Assembly: GCF_000720115.1 (NCBI RefSeq)
Contig: NZ_JOIR01000011.1
Location: 248,001 to 312,000, forward strand
Length of the DNA: 64,000 bases
Reading direction: 5' to 3'
Source: Streptomyces sp. NRRL F-2580
Lineage (GTDB): Bacteria > Actinomycetota > Actinomycetes > Streptomycetales > Streptomycetaceae
The translations under genes were made by a program, and so were the position numbers. A model generated the notes under the pieces. That model did not search any database, was not told where the DNA came from, and saw only the letters and a list, made by a program, of their open reading frames with translations. Below, piece after piece: positions 1-7,937 of this stretch (its first letter is position 1; each line of letters starts with the position of its first letter).

Positions 1-1459
1 CCGCGATGGTGCCGCCGAACAGCCAGGTGTCCTGGAGCACCATGCCGATGCCCGTGCGCAGTTCCTCGCGCGTCATCTTCGCGATGTCCACCCCGTCGAG
101 GGCGATCTCCCCGCCCGTGACCTCGTAGAACCTCATCAGCAGGTTCACGAGCGTCGTCTTGCCGGCGCCCGTCGGGCCGACGATCGCGACCGTCTGGCCC
201 GGCTCGACCGACAGCGAGAGGTTGTCGATCAGCGGCTTGTCCGGCTCGTAGCGGAAGGCCACCTTGTCGAAGGTGACCTGGCCGCGCAGCTCCTCCGGAC
301 GCTCCGGAACCTCGGCGTCCGCCTCCTGCTCCGACGCGTCCAGCAGCTCGTAGACCCGCTCCGCCGAGGCGACGCCGGACTGCACGAGGTTCGCCATCGA
401 GGCGACCTGCGTCAGCGGCATCGAGAACTGCCGCGAGTACTGGATGAAGGCCTGCACGTCACCGATCGACAGGGTGCCGGAGGCGACCCGCAGCCCGCCG
501 ACGACGGCTATCAGCACGTAGTTGATGTTGGAGATGAAGAACATCACCGGCTGCATGATGCCGCTGACCAGCTGCGCCTTGAAGGAGGCCCGGTAGAGCG
601 CCTCGTTCTGCTCGGCGAAGACGGCCGCGGACTCCTTCTGCCGGCCGAAGACCTTCACCAGGTTGTGCCCCGAGTACATCTCCTCGATGTGGGCGTTGAG
701 CGTTCCCGTCGTCTTCCACTGCGCCACGAACTGCGGCTGCGACTTCTTGCCGATCTTCGCCGCGACGAAGACCGACAGCGGCACGGTCAGCAGCGCGACC
801 AGTGCCAGCAGCGGCGAGATCCAGAACATCATGGCGAGCACGCCGACGATCGTCAGCAGCGAGTTCAGCAGCTGACCCATCGTCTGCTGGATCGTCTGGC
901 CGATGTTGTCGATGTCGTTGGTGGCCCGGCTCAGCACCTCGCCGCGCTTCTGCTGGTCGAAGTACGACAGCGGCAGCCGCGACAGCTTCGCCTGGAGCTC
1001 CTCGCGCATCCGGTAGACGGTGCCGTTCATGACGTGGTTCGACAGCCGGGTCGCGACCAGCATCAGCAGGCCGGCCAGGGTGAAGACCACCAGCGCCCAG
1101 ATCGCCACGACCCCCACCGCGCCGAAGTCGATGCCCTGCCCCGGGGTGAAGTCGGTGCCGGACAGCATGTCCGCCATGCCGTCCTGGCCCTTGGCGCGCA
1201 GCCCGTCCAGGGCCTGTTGCTTCGTGATCCCGGCCGGCATCTCCCGGCCCACGATCCCGGCGAAGACCAGGTCGGTGGCGCCACCGAGGATCTTCGGGCC
1301 GACCACCGCGCAGCCGACGCTGCCGACGACGGCCGCGACCATGCCCCAGATCTTGGCGCGGTCGTGCGCGAGCTGGCCGAGCAGCCGCTTGCCCGAGCCC
1401 TTGAAGTCCATGGACCGAGCGGCCGGCCCCATCATCATTCGTCCTCCGGGCCCGCTCAT
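1..1459 (-). CDS. ABC exporter, membrane + ATPase half-transporter (3' end outside window)
   Basis: Translated from the ATG at 1459, this is a type IV ABC exporter half. A hydrophobic membrane domain covers about residues 30-330, followed by an ATPase domain with Walker A GPTGAGKT and a Q-loop (VLQDTWLF). The C-terminus, with the signature and Walker B motifs, runs past position 1. The start overlaps the stop of the preceding ABC gene (ATGA), so the two are translationally coupled and probably form a heterodimeric multidrug/lipid exporter. The substrate cannot be told from sequence. Confidence 0.9.
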   Translation of the reverse strand, partial: MSGPGGRMMMGPAARSMDFKGSGKRLLGQLAHDRAKIWGMVAAVVGSVGCAVVGPKILGGATDLVFAGIVGREMPAGITKQQALDGLRAKGQDGMADMLSGTDFTPGQGIDFGAVGVVAIWALVVFTLAGLLMLVATRLSNHVMNGTVYRMREELQAKLSRLPLSYFDQQKRGEVLSRATNDIDNIGQTIQQTMGQLLNSLLTIVGVLAMMFWISPLLALVALLTVPLSVFVAAKIGKKSQPQFVAQWKTTGTLNAHIEEMYSGHNLVKVFGRQKESAAVFAEQNEALYRASFKAQLVSGIMQPVMFFISNINYVLIAVVGGLRVASGTLSIGDVQAFIQYSRQFSMPLTQVASMANLVQSGVASAERVYELLDASEQEADAEVPERPEELRGQVTFDKVAFRYEPDKPLIDNLSLSVEPGQTVAIVGPTGAGKTTLVNLLMRFYEVTGGEIALDGVDIAKMTREELRTGIGMVLQDTWLFGGTIA

Positions 1460-3189
1460 GCGGCCTCCGCCTCCGTCAGCTGGGAGAGCACGATCTCCCG
1501 ATAGGTCTCGTTGCCGGCCATCAGCTCGTGGTGGCGCCCCTCGCCCACGACCTGGCCCTCGTCCAGGACGATGATCCGGTCGGCGTCACGGATCGTGGAG
1601 ACCCGCTGGGCGACGATGACCACGGTCGCGTCCCCGGTCTCGCGGGCGAGCGCCGCGCGCAGCGCCGCGTCCGTCGCGTAGTCCAGGGCCGAGAAGGAGT
1701 CGTCGAACAGGTAGATCTCCGGGCGCTGCACGAGGGTGCGGGCGATGGCCAGACGCTGGCGCTGGCCGCCGGAGACATTGGTTCCGCCCTGGGTGACGGG
1801 GGCCTCCAGGCCACCCTCCAGCGCGGACACGAACTCCCTGGCCTGCGCCACTTCCAGCGCCTGCCACAGCTCTTCGTCACTCGCGTCCGGGCGCCCGTAG
1901 CGCAGGTTGGAGGCGATCGTCCCGGAAAAGAGGTAGGGCTTCTGCGGAACCATGCCGACCGTCCTGGCCAACAGCTCCGGGTCGAGCCGGCGTACGTCCT
2001 CCCCGTCGACCAGCACGTCACCGCCGGTCGCGTCGAACAGCCGCGGGACCAGGCCCAGCAGCGTGGACTTGCCGCTTCCGGTGGAGCCGATCACCGCCGT
2101 GGTCTCGCCGGGGCGGGCCACCAGGCTCACCCCGCGCAGCACCGGGGACTCGGCACCCGGGTAGCCGAAGTCCGCGCCGCGCAGCTCCAGTACGCCCCTG
2201 CGCAGCAGCTTGCGCACCGGGTCGGTGGGCGGGACCACGCTCGACTCGGTGTCCAGGACCTCCTGGATGCGCTCGGCGCACACCTCGGCGCGCGGCACCA
2301 TCATGAACATGAAGGTGGCCATCATCACGGACATGACGATCTGCATCAGGTAGGCGAGGAAGGCCGTCAGCTGGCCGATCTCCATGCCGCCGCTGTCGAC
2401 GCGCATCGCGCCGAACCAGATGACGGCGACGCTGGAGATGTTCACGACCACGATGACCGTGGGGAACATGAACGCCAGGAGCTTGCCGGAGGCCAGCGAG
2501 ACGCCGGTCAGGTCGGCGTTGGCCTCGCGGAAACGGTCCTTCTCGTAGTCGTCGCGGACGAAGGCACGGATCACCCGGTTGCCGGTGATCTGCTCGCGCA
2601 GCACCCGGTTCACGGTGTCCAGGCGGTCCTGCATCTGGCGGAACAGCGGCCGCGTCTTGTAGACGATGGCGCCGACCGCGATCCCGAGCACCGGGACCAC
2701 GGCGAGCAGCACGCCCGACAGCGGCACGTCCAGCGAGAGCGCCATGGCGATGCCACCGACGCACATGATCGGGGCCGAGACCATCAGGGTGAAGGTCATC
2801 AGCACCAGCATCTGGACCTGCTGGACGTCGTTCGTCGTACGGGTGATCAGGGACGGGGCGCCGAACTGGCCGAGCTCCCGTGCGGAGAAGCTCTGCACGC
2901 GGTCGAAGACGGCCGCGCGGACGTCCCGCCCGAAGGCCGCCGCCGTCCGGGCGCCGTAGTAGACGGCTCCGACGTTGCAGACGAGCTGGACGAGCGAGAC
3001 GCCGAGCATCAGGGCGCCGAAGCGAAGGATGTAGCCGGTGTCGCCGTTGACTACACCCGTGTCGATGATGTCGGCGTTGAGGGTGGGCAGGTAGAGGCTG
3101 GCGCTGGTCTGCAGCAGCTGCAGCAGGACCAGCACCGCGATGGGTTTCCGGTACAGACCCAGATGGGTCCGCAGAAGTCGTATGAGCAC
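1456..3189 (-). CDS. ABC exporter, membrane + ATPase half-transporter
   Basis: A 577-residue ABC half-exporter with six predicted membrane helices over about residues 1-300. The ATPase domain shows Walker A (GSTGSGKST), Q-loop (MVPQKPYLF), signature VSGGQRQR and Walker B (IYLFDDSFSALD). I chose the GTG at 3189 because it gives the usual N-terminus (V/M-LIRLLRTHL) and has a GGAG 8 nt upstream; an ATG at 3282 is possible but adds an atypical tail. It ends in a 4-base overlap with the next ABC gene, its likely dimer partner. Confidence 0.92.
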   Translation of the reverse strand: MLIRLLRTHLGLYRKPIAVLVLLQLLQTSASLYLPTLNADIIDTGVVNGDTGYILRFGALMLGVSLVQLVCNVGAVYYGARTAAAFGRDVRAAVFDRVQSFSARELGQFGAPSLITRTTNDVQQVQMLVLMTFTLMVSAPIMCVGGIAMALSLDVPLSGVLLAVVPVLGIAVGAIVYKTRPLFRQMQDRLDTVNRVLREQITGNRVIRAFVRDDYEKDRFREANADLTGVSLASGKLLAFMFPTVIVVVNISSVAVIWFGAMRVDSGGMEIGQLTAFLAYLMQIVMSVMMATFMFMMVPRAEVCAERIQEVLDTESSVVPPTDPVRKLLRRGVLELRGADFGYPGAESPVLRGVSLVARPGETTAVIGSTGSGKSTLLGLVPRLFDATGGDVLVDGEDVRRLDPELLARTVGMVPQKPYLFSGTIASNLRYGRPDASDEELWQALEVAQAREFVSALEGGLEAPVTQGGTNVSGGQRQRLAIARTLVQRPEIYLFDDSFSALDYATDAALRAALARETGDATVVIVAQRVSTIRDADRIIVLDEGQVVGEGRHHELMAGNETYREIVLSQLTEAEAA

Positions 3190-3348
3190 GCGCAGGCTCC
3201 GGTCGGCATGATCGAGGGGGTTCACCCCATCTTGGGCCAACCGGCCCATCGATCCCCAGCGGATTTCGCAAAGGCCGGTCAAAAGGAGTAGGCCACCGGG
3301 CGCTGCGGCCCTAGGCCTCCAAGACGAGCCGGACCCGGACGGGCCCCC

Positions 3349-4806
3349 TCACGCCCCCTGGAACGCCCCGGGGTGGATCTGCTCCCGCGTCGCGATGTAC
3401 TGCTGGCGCACCGCCTGCCACGCCGGGAACTCCTCGCCCGGCTCGAAGACCTGCGCCGCGGGGGCCGGCCAGACCGGCGGGGTGTGCGGGGACAGCGTGC
3501 CCTGCGCCACACCGAGCGCCCAGGCCGCCTGCCGCGCCGCGCCCAGCGCCGCGTAGTCCGCCGGCGCCGGTACGACGACCTGCGTCCCGAACAGCCCGGG
3601 AGCCGCGGCCTGTACGGCGGGCAGTTCGGCCGCCGCGCCCAGCAGGAACACCCGGCGGATCTCGACCCCGCGCGAGCGCAGCACGTCGAGCGCGTCCACC
3701 AGCCCGCAGAGCATGCCCTCGAACGCGGCCCGGGCCAGGTGCTCCGGCTTCATCGAGTCCCGGCGCAGCCCGGACAGGGTCCCGGCGGTGTGCGGCAGGT
3801 TCGGCGTCCGCTCACCCTCCAGGTACGGCAGGAGTACGAGGCCGTGCGCGCCCGGCGTCGACTTCAGCGCGAGCTCGGACAGCCCCTCCAGATCGGTGCC
3901 GAGCAGCTCGGCAGTGCCGCGCAGGGCCCGTACGGCATTGGAGGTGTTCACCACGGGCAGGTGCATGCCGGTGGCGTCGGCCAGGGAGGTGATCAGTCCG
4001 CCCGGCTCCGACAGCGCCTCGTGGTGCACCGCCATCACCGAACCGGAGGCGCCGAGCGAGACCACCGCGTCGCCGGGGCCCAGCCCCAGCCCGAGCGCGG
4101 CGGCCATCGTCTCGCCGGTGCCGGCGGATATGAGCAGCCCCTCGGGCGTGGTCCCGGCGGTGTCGGCCGGGCCGAGCACCTCGGGCAGCAGCGCCCGGTG
4201 CCCGAGCGCCAGCTCCACCAGGTCGGGCCGCCAGGCTCCGGAGGCCGCCGACCAGTACCCGGTCCCCGAGGCGCCGCCCCGGTCGGTGGTCCGCCGGGCC
4301 GGCCGGCCCAGCAGCTGCCAGACCAGCCAGTCGTGCGGGGACATCAGCACGGCCACCCGGCGGGCCGCCTCGGGTTCGTTGCGGGCCAGCCAGGCGAGCT
4401 TCGCGACGGGCAGCGCGGCGTGCGGGACCGATCCCACGGCCTCGGTCCAGGCGTGCCGGCCGCCGAGTGCCTCGGTGAGGTCGACGGCGGCGACCTGAGG
4501 ACGCTTGTCGTTGCCGACGAGGGCGGGGCGGACCAGGCCGCCCTGCGGGTCCAGCGGCAGCAGGCCGTGCTGCTGCGCGGAGACCCCTATGGCCTGGACC
4601 CCTTCGAGGAGCCCGCCGCCGGCGGCCTCACCGAGGGAGAGCAGCCAGGCCTGTGGATCGGTCTCGTGGGGGCTGGCGCCGTCGGGTTCGCCCGTGGGCT
4701 GCGGATGGGGCGCGTACCCCTGGCGCAGCACGGCGCCGGTCTCGGTGTCACAGACGACGATGCGTGTGAAGGCGGAAGAGCTGTCCAGCCCGGCGACTAT
4801 CCCCAT
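3349..4806 (-). CDS. xylB: FGGY-family carbohydrate kinase, xylulokinase-like
   Basis: A 485-residue sugar kinase of the FGGY family. The N-terminal actin-like nucleotide fold begins GLDSSSAFTRIVV. The substrate-side segments ISAQQHGLL-like and the C-terminal glycine-rich ATP site (ISAGTGETMAAALGL, then LLGAAAELP) are present. Length and motifs fit D-xylulokinase (D-xylulose to D-xylulose 5-phosphate). No xylose isomerase or sugar transporter is next to it, so the sugar is inferred from resemblance only. Confidence 0.85.
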   Translation of the reverse strand: MGIVAGLDSSSAFTRIVVCDTETGAVLRQGYAPHPQPTGEPDGASPHETDPQAWLLSLGEAAGGGLLEGVQAIGVSAQQHGLLPLDPQGGLVRPALVGNDKRPQVAAVDLTEALGGRHAWTEAVGSVPHAALPVAKLAWLARNEPEAARRVAVLMSPHDWLVWQLLGRPARRTTDRGGASGTGYWSAASGAWRPDLVELALGHRALLPEVLGPADTAGTTPEGLLISAGTGETMAAALGLGLGPGDAVVSLGASGSVMAVHHEALSEPGGLITSLADATGMHLPVVNTSNAVRALRGTAELLGTDLEGLSELALKSTPGAHGLVLLPYLEGERTPNLPHTAGTLSGLRRDSMKPEHLARAAFEGMLCGLVDALDVLRSRGVEIRRVFLLGAAAELPAVQAAAPGLFGTQVVVPAPADYAALGAARQAAWALGVAQGTLSPHTPPVWPAPAAQVFEPGEEFPAWQAVRQQYIATREQIHPGAFQGA

Positions 4807-4904
4807 GTGGAGGATTCTGCCGCACGCGGGGCCGGTCTCGACCGCTGCGGAGCCCCCGGAACCTCACCGGTCCCGGGAACCCCACGCGGCGGACGCCGGA
4901 CGCC

Positions 4905-5204
4905 TCAGGTGTTGCTCGTGCCCCAGTCGTCCTCGCCGCCGCCGGACCGGTCGCGCAGTCCCCGTACCCGCCCGGCCAGCGAGGCGGGCACGGCGTCGCC
5001 GACCTTCTCGCTCACCGCGGCGAAGGCCTTGCCGGCGTACTCGCGCCCGGTGTGGCCCGCGGTCTCGGCGGCGTTGCGCACCGCCGGGTTCTGCGCGACC
5101 TCGCGTGCGGACTTCTTCAGCTGCTCGTAGCGCTCGCGTCCGGCCCGGGTCCCGAGCACGTACCCGAGGGCCAGTCCGACCACGAACGTGACCTTGTACC
5201 GCAT
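4905..5204 (-). CDS. YtxH-like small envelope protein
   Basis: A 99-residue protein with one N-terminal membrane helix containing glycines (VTFVVGLALGYVLGTRAG) and a charged, helical tail, the pattern of YtxH-domain proteins. The ATG at 5204 has GAAGG 9 nt upstream; a GTG at 5213 is less well placed. It probably sits in the membrane with the tail in the cytoplasm. Its role is unknown. Confidence 0.8.
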   Translation of the reverse strand: MRYKVTFVVGLALGYVLGTRAGRERYEQLKKSAREVAQNPAVRNAAETAGHTGREYAGKAFAAVSEKVGDAVPASLAGRVRGLRDRSGGGEDDWGTSNT

Positions 5205-5349
5205 GCCTGTCACCCTTCGTCGTGTGGTGCCCGGCCTGCTGCCGATACCGATTGGCGGAGCACCCCCCTGCTTGCGCTAATCTATGACTCGCAACGGGCA
5301 CTCGCCCCCCGGCAAGGCCGGAGGTGGGCTGTTCGATGCACCGCAGCAA

Positions 5350-5422
5350 TCCCCTGTAGCTCAATTGGCAGAGCAGCCGGCTGTTAACCGGCAGGTTACT
5401 GGTTCGAGTCCAGTCGGGGGAG
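5350..5422 (+). tRNA. tRNA-Asn (GTT)
   Basis: A 73-nt cloverleaf with 7-bp acceptor stem (TCCCCTG with CGGGGGA), D arm, anticodon loop CTGTTAA with anticodon GTT at 5383-5385, and T arm GGTTCGAGTCC. The discriminator base is G and CCA is not encoded. Confidence 0.97.
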
Positions 5423-5427
5423 CGCGG

Positions 5428-5500
5428 TCCCCTGTAGCTCAATTGGCAGAGCATTCGGCTGTTAACCGGAGGGTTGCTGGTTCGAGTCCAGCCGGGGGAG
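5428..5500 (+). tRNA. tRNA-Asn (GTT), second copy
   Basis: Same architecture as the first copy, which ends 5 nt upstream. Anticodon GTT is at 5461-5463. The differences lie in the anticodon stem, variable loop and T stem; acceptor, D arm and anticodon loop are identical. The pair is probably cotranscribed and ends at the terminator directly downstream. Confidence 0.97.
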
Positions 5501-5504
5501 CACG

Positions 5505-5543
5505 GAAGAAGAAGAGGGCCCCACGGGGTCCTCTTCTTTTCTT
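5505..5543 (+). terminator. Rho-independent terminator after the tRNA-Asn pair
   Basis: AAGAAGAGG and CCTCTTCTT pair around a GC core (GGCCCC/GGGGTC) with a very short loop, followed by a run of T residues interrupted once. This is a classical intrinsic terminator for the tRNA-Asn transcript. Confidence 0.85.
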
Positions 5544-5690
5544 TGCCACCCCGTCCCGGAACCGGGCAGCCCGCAGCGCGGTCTCTCTGAACAGGCGAAG
5601 CCGATCATGCGAGGCATCCGAGGCAGGAGATCGTATGAGCGGCTATGCTGCGGCAGACGGCGCGCACACGTGTACGCGCCACGCCGTGAA

Positions 5691-5764
5691 GGGGCGGTAG
5701 CTCAGCCGGTTAGAGCAGCGGACTCATAATCCGTCGGCCGTGGGTTCGAGTCCCACCCGCCCCA
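5691..5764 (+). tRNA. tRNA with CAT anticodon, probably tRNA-Ile2 (alternatively elongator Met)
   Basis: A 74-nt cloverleaf: acceptor stem GGGGCGG/CCGCCCC, anticodon loop CTCATAA, T arm GGGTTCGAGTCCC, discriminator A, no encoded CCA. CAT can be elongator Met or, with lysidine at the first position, Ile. The G1-C72 acceptor and overall sequence look more like actinobacterial tRNA-Ile2. An integrase gene begins 105 nt beyond its 3' end, so the 3' half of this gene is the likely integration site. Confidence 0.93.
5730..5764 (+). other. Presumed attL core inside the tRNA 3' end
   Basis: Tyrosine integrases of actinobacterial integrative elements usually recombine within the 3' part of a tRNA gene and keep it intact. 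The integrase next door makes the 3' half of this tRNA the probable attachment core. The exact core cannot be fixed because I noticed no second copy in the window. Confidence 0.45.
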
Positions 5765-5868
5765 CTCAGCTGAAACGTCGCTGACCAGGTAAAACGCTGA
5801 TCTGACGATAGCGTCGCCGAGGTGTTCGCCACACGAGCGCCACACCGACACGCCGTACGATTCCCCGT

Positions 5869-7104
5869 ATGGCCTCGATCAAGACCAACGAACGTATGTC
5901 CGGAGACCCCTCCTACACCGTTGTGTGGCGGGCTGGAGGTTCCCGAACGGGCCGTTGGTGCCGTGAGACCTTCGACGATGAGAAGTTGGCGGAACGTTTC
6001 CGCGACTTGGTGAACGGTCACGGACAGCAATGGCCGCCGGGCTGGGTCAAGGGCGAGGGATTCGTCGAGTCGGGCGAGTCGCCGGCACTGGAAGCGGAGA
6101 AGTTCCCGGCCTACGCCCATGCCTACGTAGAGCTCCTGACGGACATATCCGAACACACCAGGACTAACTACACCAGGTTCATTGACAACCACATGGTCCC
6201 GTGGTTCGGAGAGCTGTCCGCCTCCGATCGGGGGGAGAGGCTCACCCGAGATCACGTCAGCCAGTGGATTCTGGACCTCCAGAACGGGCGGCCCGGCCCC
6301 CTTCACCCCCAGGGGACGGAGCGCCGCAAGTACGCGGCGAAGACGATTGCCAACCTCCACGGCTTGCTCTACGGCATCCTCCAGTCAGCCGTGGACGCCG
6401 ATCCGGCGCTGCGTGACTCGAACCCCTGCGCGCACACCAAGTTGCCCAAAGGGAACGACACCGAGGACGACGAGGTGTTCCTCGAGCCGGAGGAGTACGC
6501 AGTCCTGCGGGCGCACGTACGTGCCGATGCCGTCGACATCATCGACGCGCTGGTGAGCACCGGCCTCCGCTGGGGCGAGGTGACGGCGCTGCAACCCCGG
6601 GACTTCACCTTCGCGTCCAAGAGGCCGACGCTGCGCGTACAGCGCGCTTGGAAGCGGAGAGGAGAGGGTGGGACGTTCCTCGGGGCCCCCAAGACGAAGA
6701 AGTCGCGCCGGACTCTCGTGCTCACTCCCGAGCAGGTGGAGCTGTTCCAGCGGATCTGCCGGGGAAAGAAGCCGACCGACCTGGTGTTCACCGCCCCAGA
6801 GGGAGGGGCCTGGCACTCCGGCGTGTTCCATGCGCACCGCTGGAAGCCCGCCCTGGACGGAGCCAACGCCGCGGGTCTCACCAAGCGCCCGCGTGTCCAC
6901 GACCTTCGCCACACCCACGCTTCCTGGCTTATCGCCGGCAAGGTCCCGCTGCCCGTGATTCAGGCCCGCCTGGGCCACGAGTCGATCACGACGACCGTCG
7001 ACCGGTACGGACACCTCCTGGAGTCCTCGGACGATGAGGTCGTGGCAGCCGTTAAGTGGGCGATGAGCGCTGCGATTCCGCAGAGCCTGGCCAAGGCGGC
7101 CTGA
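5869..7104 (+). CDS. Tyrosine site-specific integrase
   Basis: A 411-residue phage-type integrase. It has an N-terminal arm-binding region, a SAM-like core-binding domain (about residues 80-200) and a catalytic domain with every expected residue: Arg about 234 (STGLRWGEV), Lys in PKTKKSRR, HDLRH at about 344-348, GHESITTT, and the nucleophile Tyr about 380 (VDRYGHLL). It would join attP to the tRNA 3' end and, with a directionality factor not recognised here, excise the element. It reads away from the tRNA. Confidence 0.95.
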   Translation: MASIKTNERMSGDPSYTVVWRAGGSRTGRWCRETFDDEKLAERFRDLVNGHGQQWPPGWVKGEGFVESGESPALEAEKFPAYAHAYVELLTDISEHTRTNYTRFIDNHMVPWFGELSASDRGERLTRDHVSQWILDLQNGRPGPLHPQGTERRKYAAKTIANLHGLLYGILQSAVDADPALRDSNPCAHTKLPKGNDTEDDEVFLEPEEYAVLRAHVRADAVDIIDALVSTGLRWGEVTALQPRDFTFASKRPTLRVQRAWKRRGEGGTFLGAPKTKKSRRTLVLTPEQVELFQRICRGKKPTDLVFTAPEGGAWHSGVFHAHRWKPALDGANAAGLTKRPRVHDLRHTHASWLIAGKVPLPVIQARLGHESITTTVDRYGHLLESSDDEVVAAVKWAMSAAIPQSLAKAA

Positions 7105-7565
7105 GGGCGCCTTGGCGGACGGCAGGAGGCCGGACACCCCTCCGAGTTGCCTCGGCTGGGGGCTGCGCTACGGTCCGCCGCCCTATTCAGCGAGGGCGGG
7201 GTTGTGCATCCGGGCGACGCCGAGCATGCATGGCGGACGCCTCGGTGCCCGGGTAGCCGCCGTCGGCGATCGTGACCGTGCTATGACCGTGGCCCTGGCG
7301 CCGGACTCCTCGCATGCCGTGCAGTCGGCATGGTTATCGGCCACCGACCGGCCGGCCGACTACGACGACCAGGCGGGTGTCGGCGTCGGTGACTCTAGTC
7401 CAGTGCGAACCGCCGGCTGTCAGGTCCGGCTCCCCTGGGTGGCATGATCGGCGCGATCTGAGCCCATCCGCGGACTGAGTGCGGGAACCTTCCCATTTTC
7501 CTGTTCCAACGCAAACCAGTGGGGGATGATTCGATGCATCTGCTGTCTGACGTCGGGGAGAAGAC
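7105..7565. other. Intergenic stretch without a convincing gene
   Basis: About 460 nt between the integrase and the two-gene cassette. On the minus strand near 7240-7290 a short run (ADGGYPGTE) faintly recalls the DGGY segment of IS5-type transposases, but no open frame supports it. GC falls toward 7490, where the cassette promoter should lie. Confidence 0.3.
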
Positions 7566-7937
7566 ATGGCATCGGGGGCGATGAGAGCAGTTGCCGCTGG
7601 CGCGACGGTCGTGGTTGCAGCGGCTAGTGGTGTCGTCACCAACATCGCAACACAAGAGCCTGGTTGGGCTTGGTGGGTGGGTCTGGGCGTCTTGGTGATC
7701 ATCGGCGTGCTGCTTCAAGTCCTGATCAGTTTGCTGGACACAGGCAACAAGGTCACCGCGTCCGGCGCTGGCGCTGTGTCAATCGGTGGTTCCGCGCGAG
7801 AGAAGATCACCACTCGCGTGAAGGGATCTGGTGCCGCTGGATCGAGCAGGACGGGAGGTGTCTCCGCCTCCGGGGCCGGAAGCGTGACCGTCGGACAGGA
7901 CGCTGAAGGCGAAATTAGCACTGAGATCGAGCCGTGA
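7566..7937 (+). CDS. Small two-helix membrane protein with duplicated C-terminal motif; partner of the downstream ATPase
   Basis: A 123-residue protein, preceded by GGGGAGAAG. Two hydrophobic segments (about 7-28 and 33-55) are followed by a Gly/Ser/Ala-rich tail. The tail carries two copies of a roughly 22-residue motif, beginning VTASGAGAVSIGGSA and VSASGAGSVTVGQDA. The same motif starts the next protein (VQANADAAVAIGGDA). The stop overlaps the next start (GTGA), so the two are coupled. I know no named family. The layout suggests a membrane-acting effector recruited by the ATPase through the shared motif; this is inference. Confidence 0.75.
   Translation: MASGAMRAVAAGATVVVAAASGVVTNIATQEPGWAWWVGLGVLVIIGVLLQVLISLLDTGNKVTASGAGAVSIGGSAREKITTRVKGSGAAGSSRTGGVSASGAGSVTVGQDAEGEISTEIEP

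Noticed and set aside
1528..3291. Long plus-strand frame opposite the second ABC gene
   Set aside because: His/Asp/Arg-rich nonsense composition and a perfect shadow of the ABC transporter reading.
7220..7440. Possible IS5-type transposase remnant on the minus strand
   Set aside because: Only one short string (ADGGYPGTE) resembles the family, and no frame or inverted repeat supports it.
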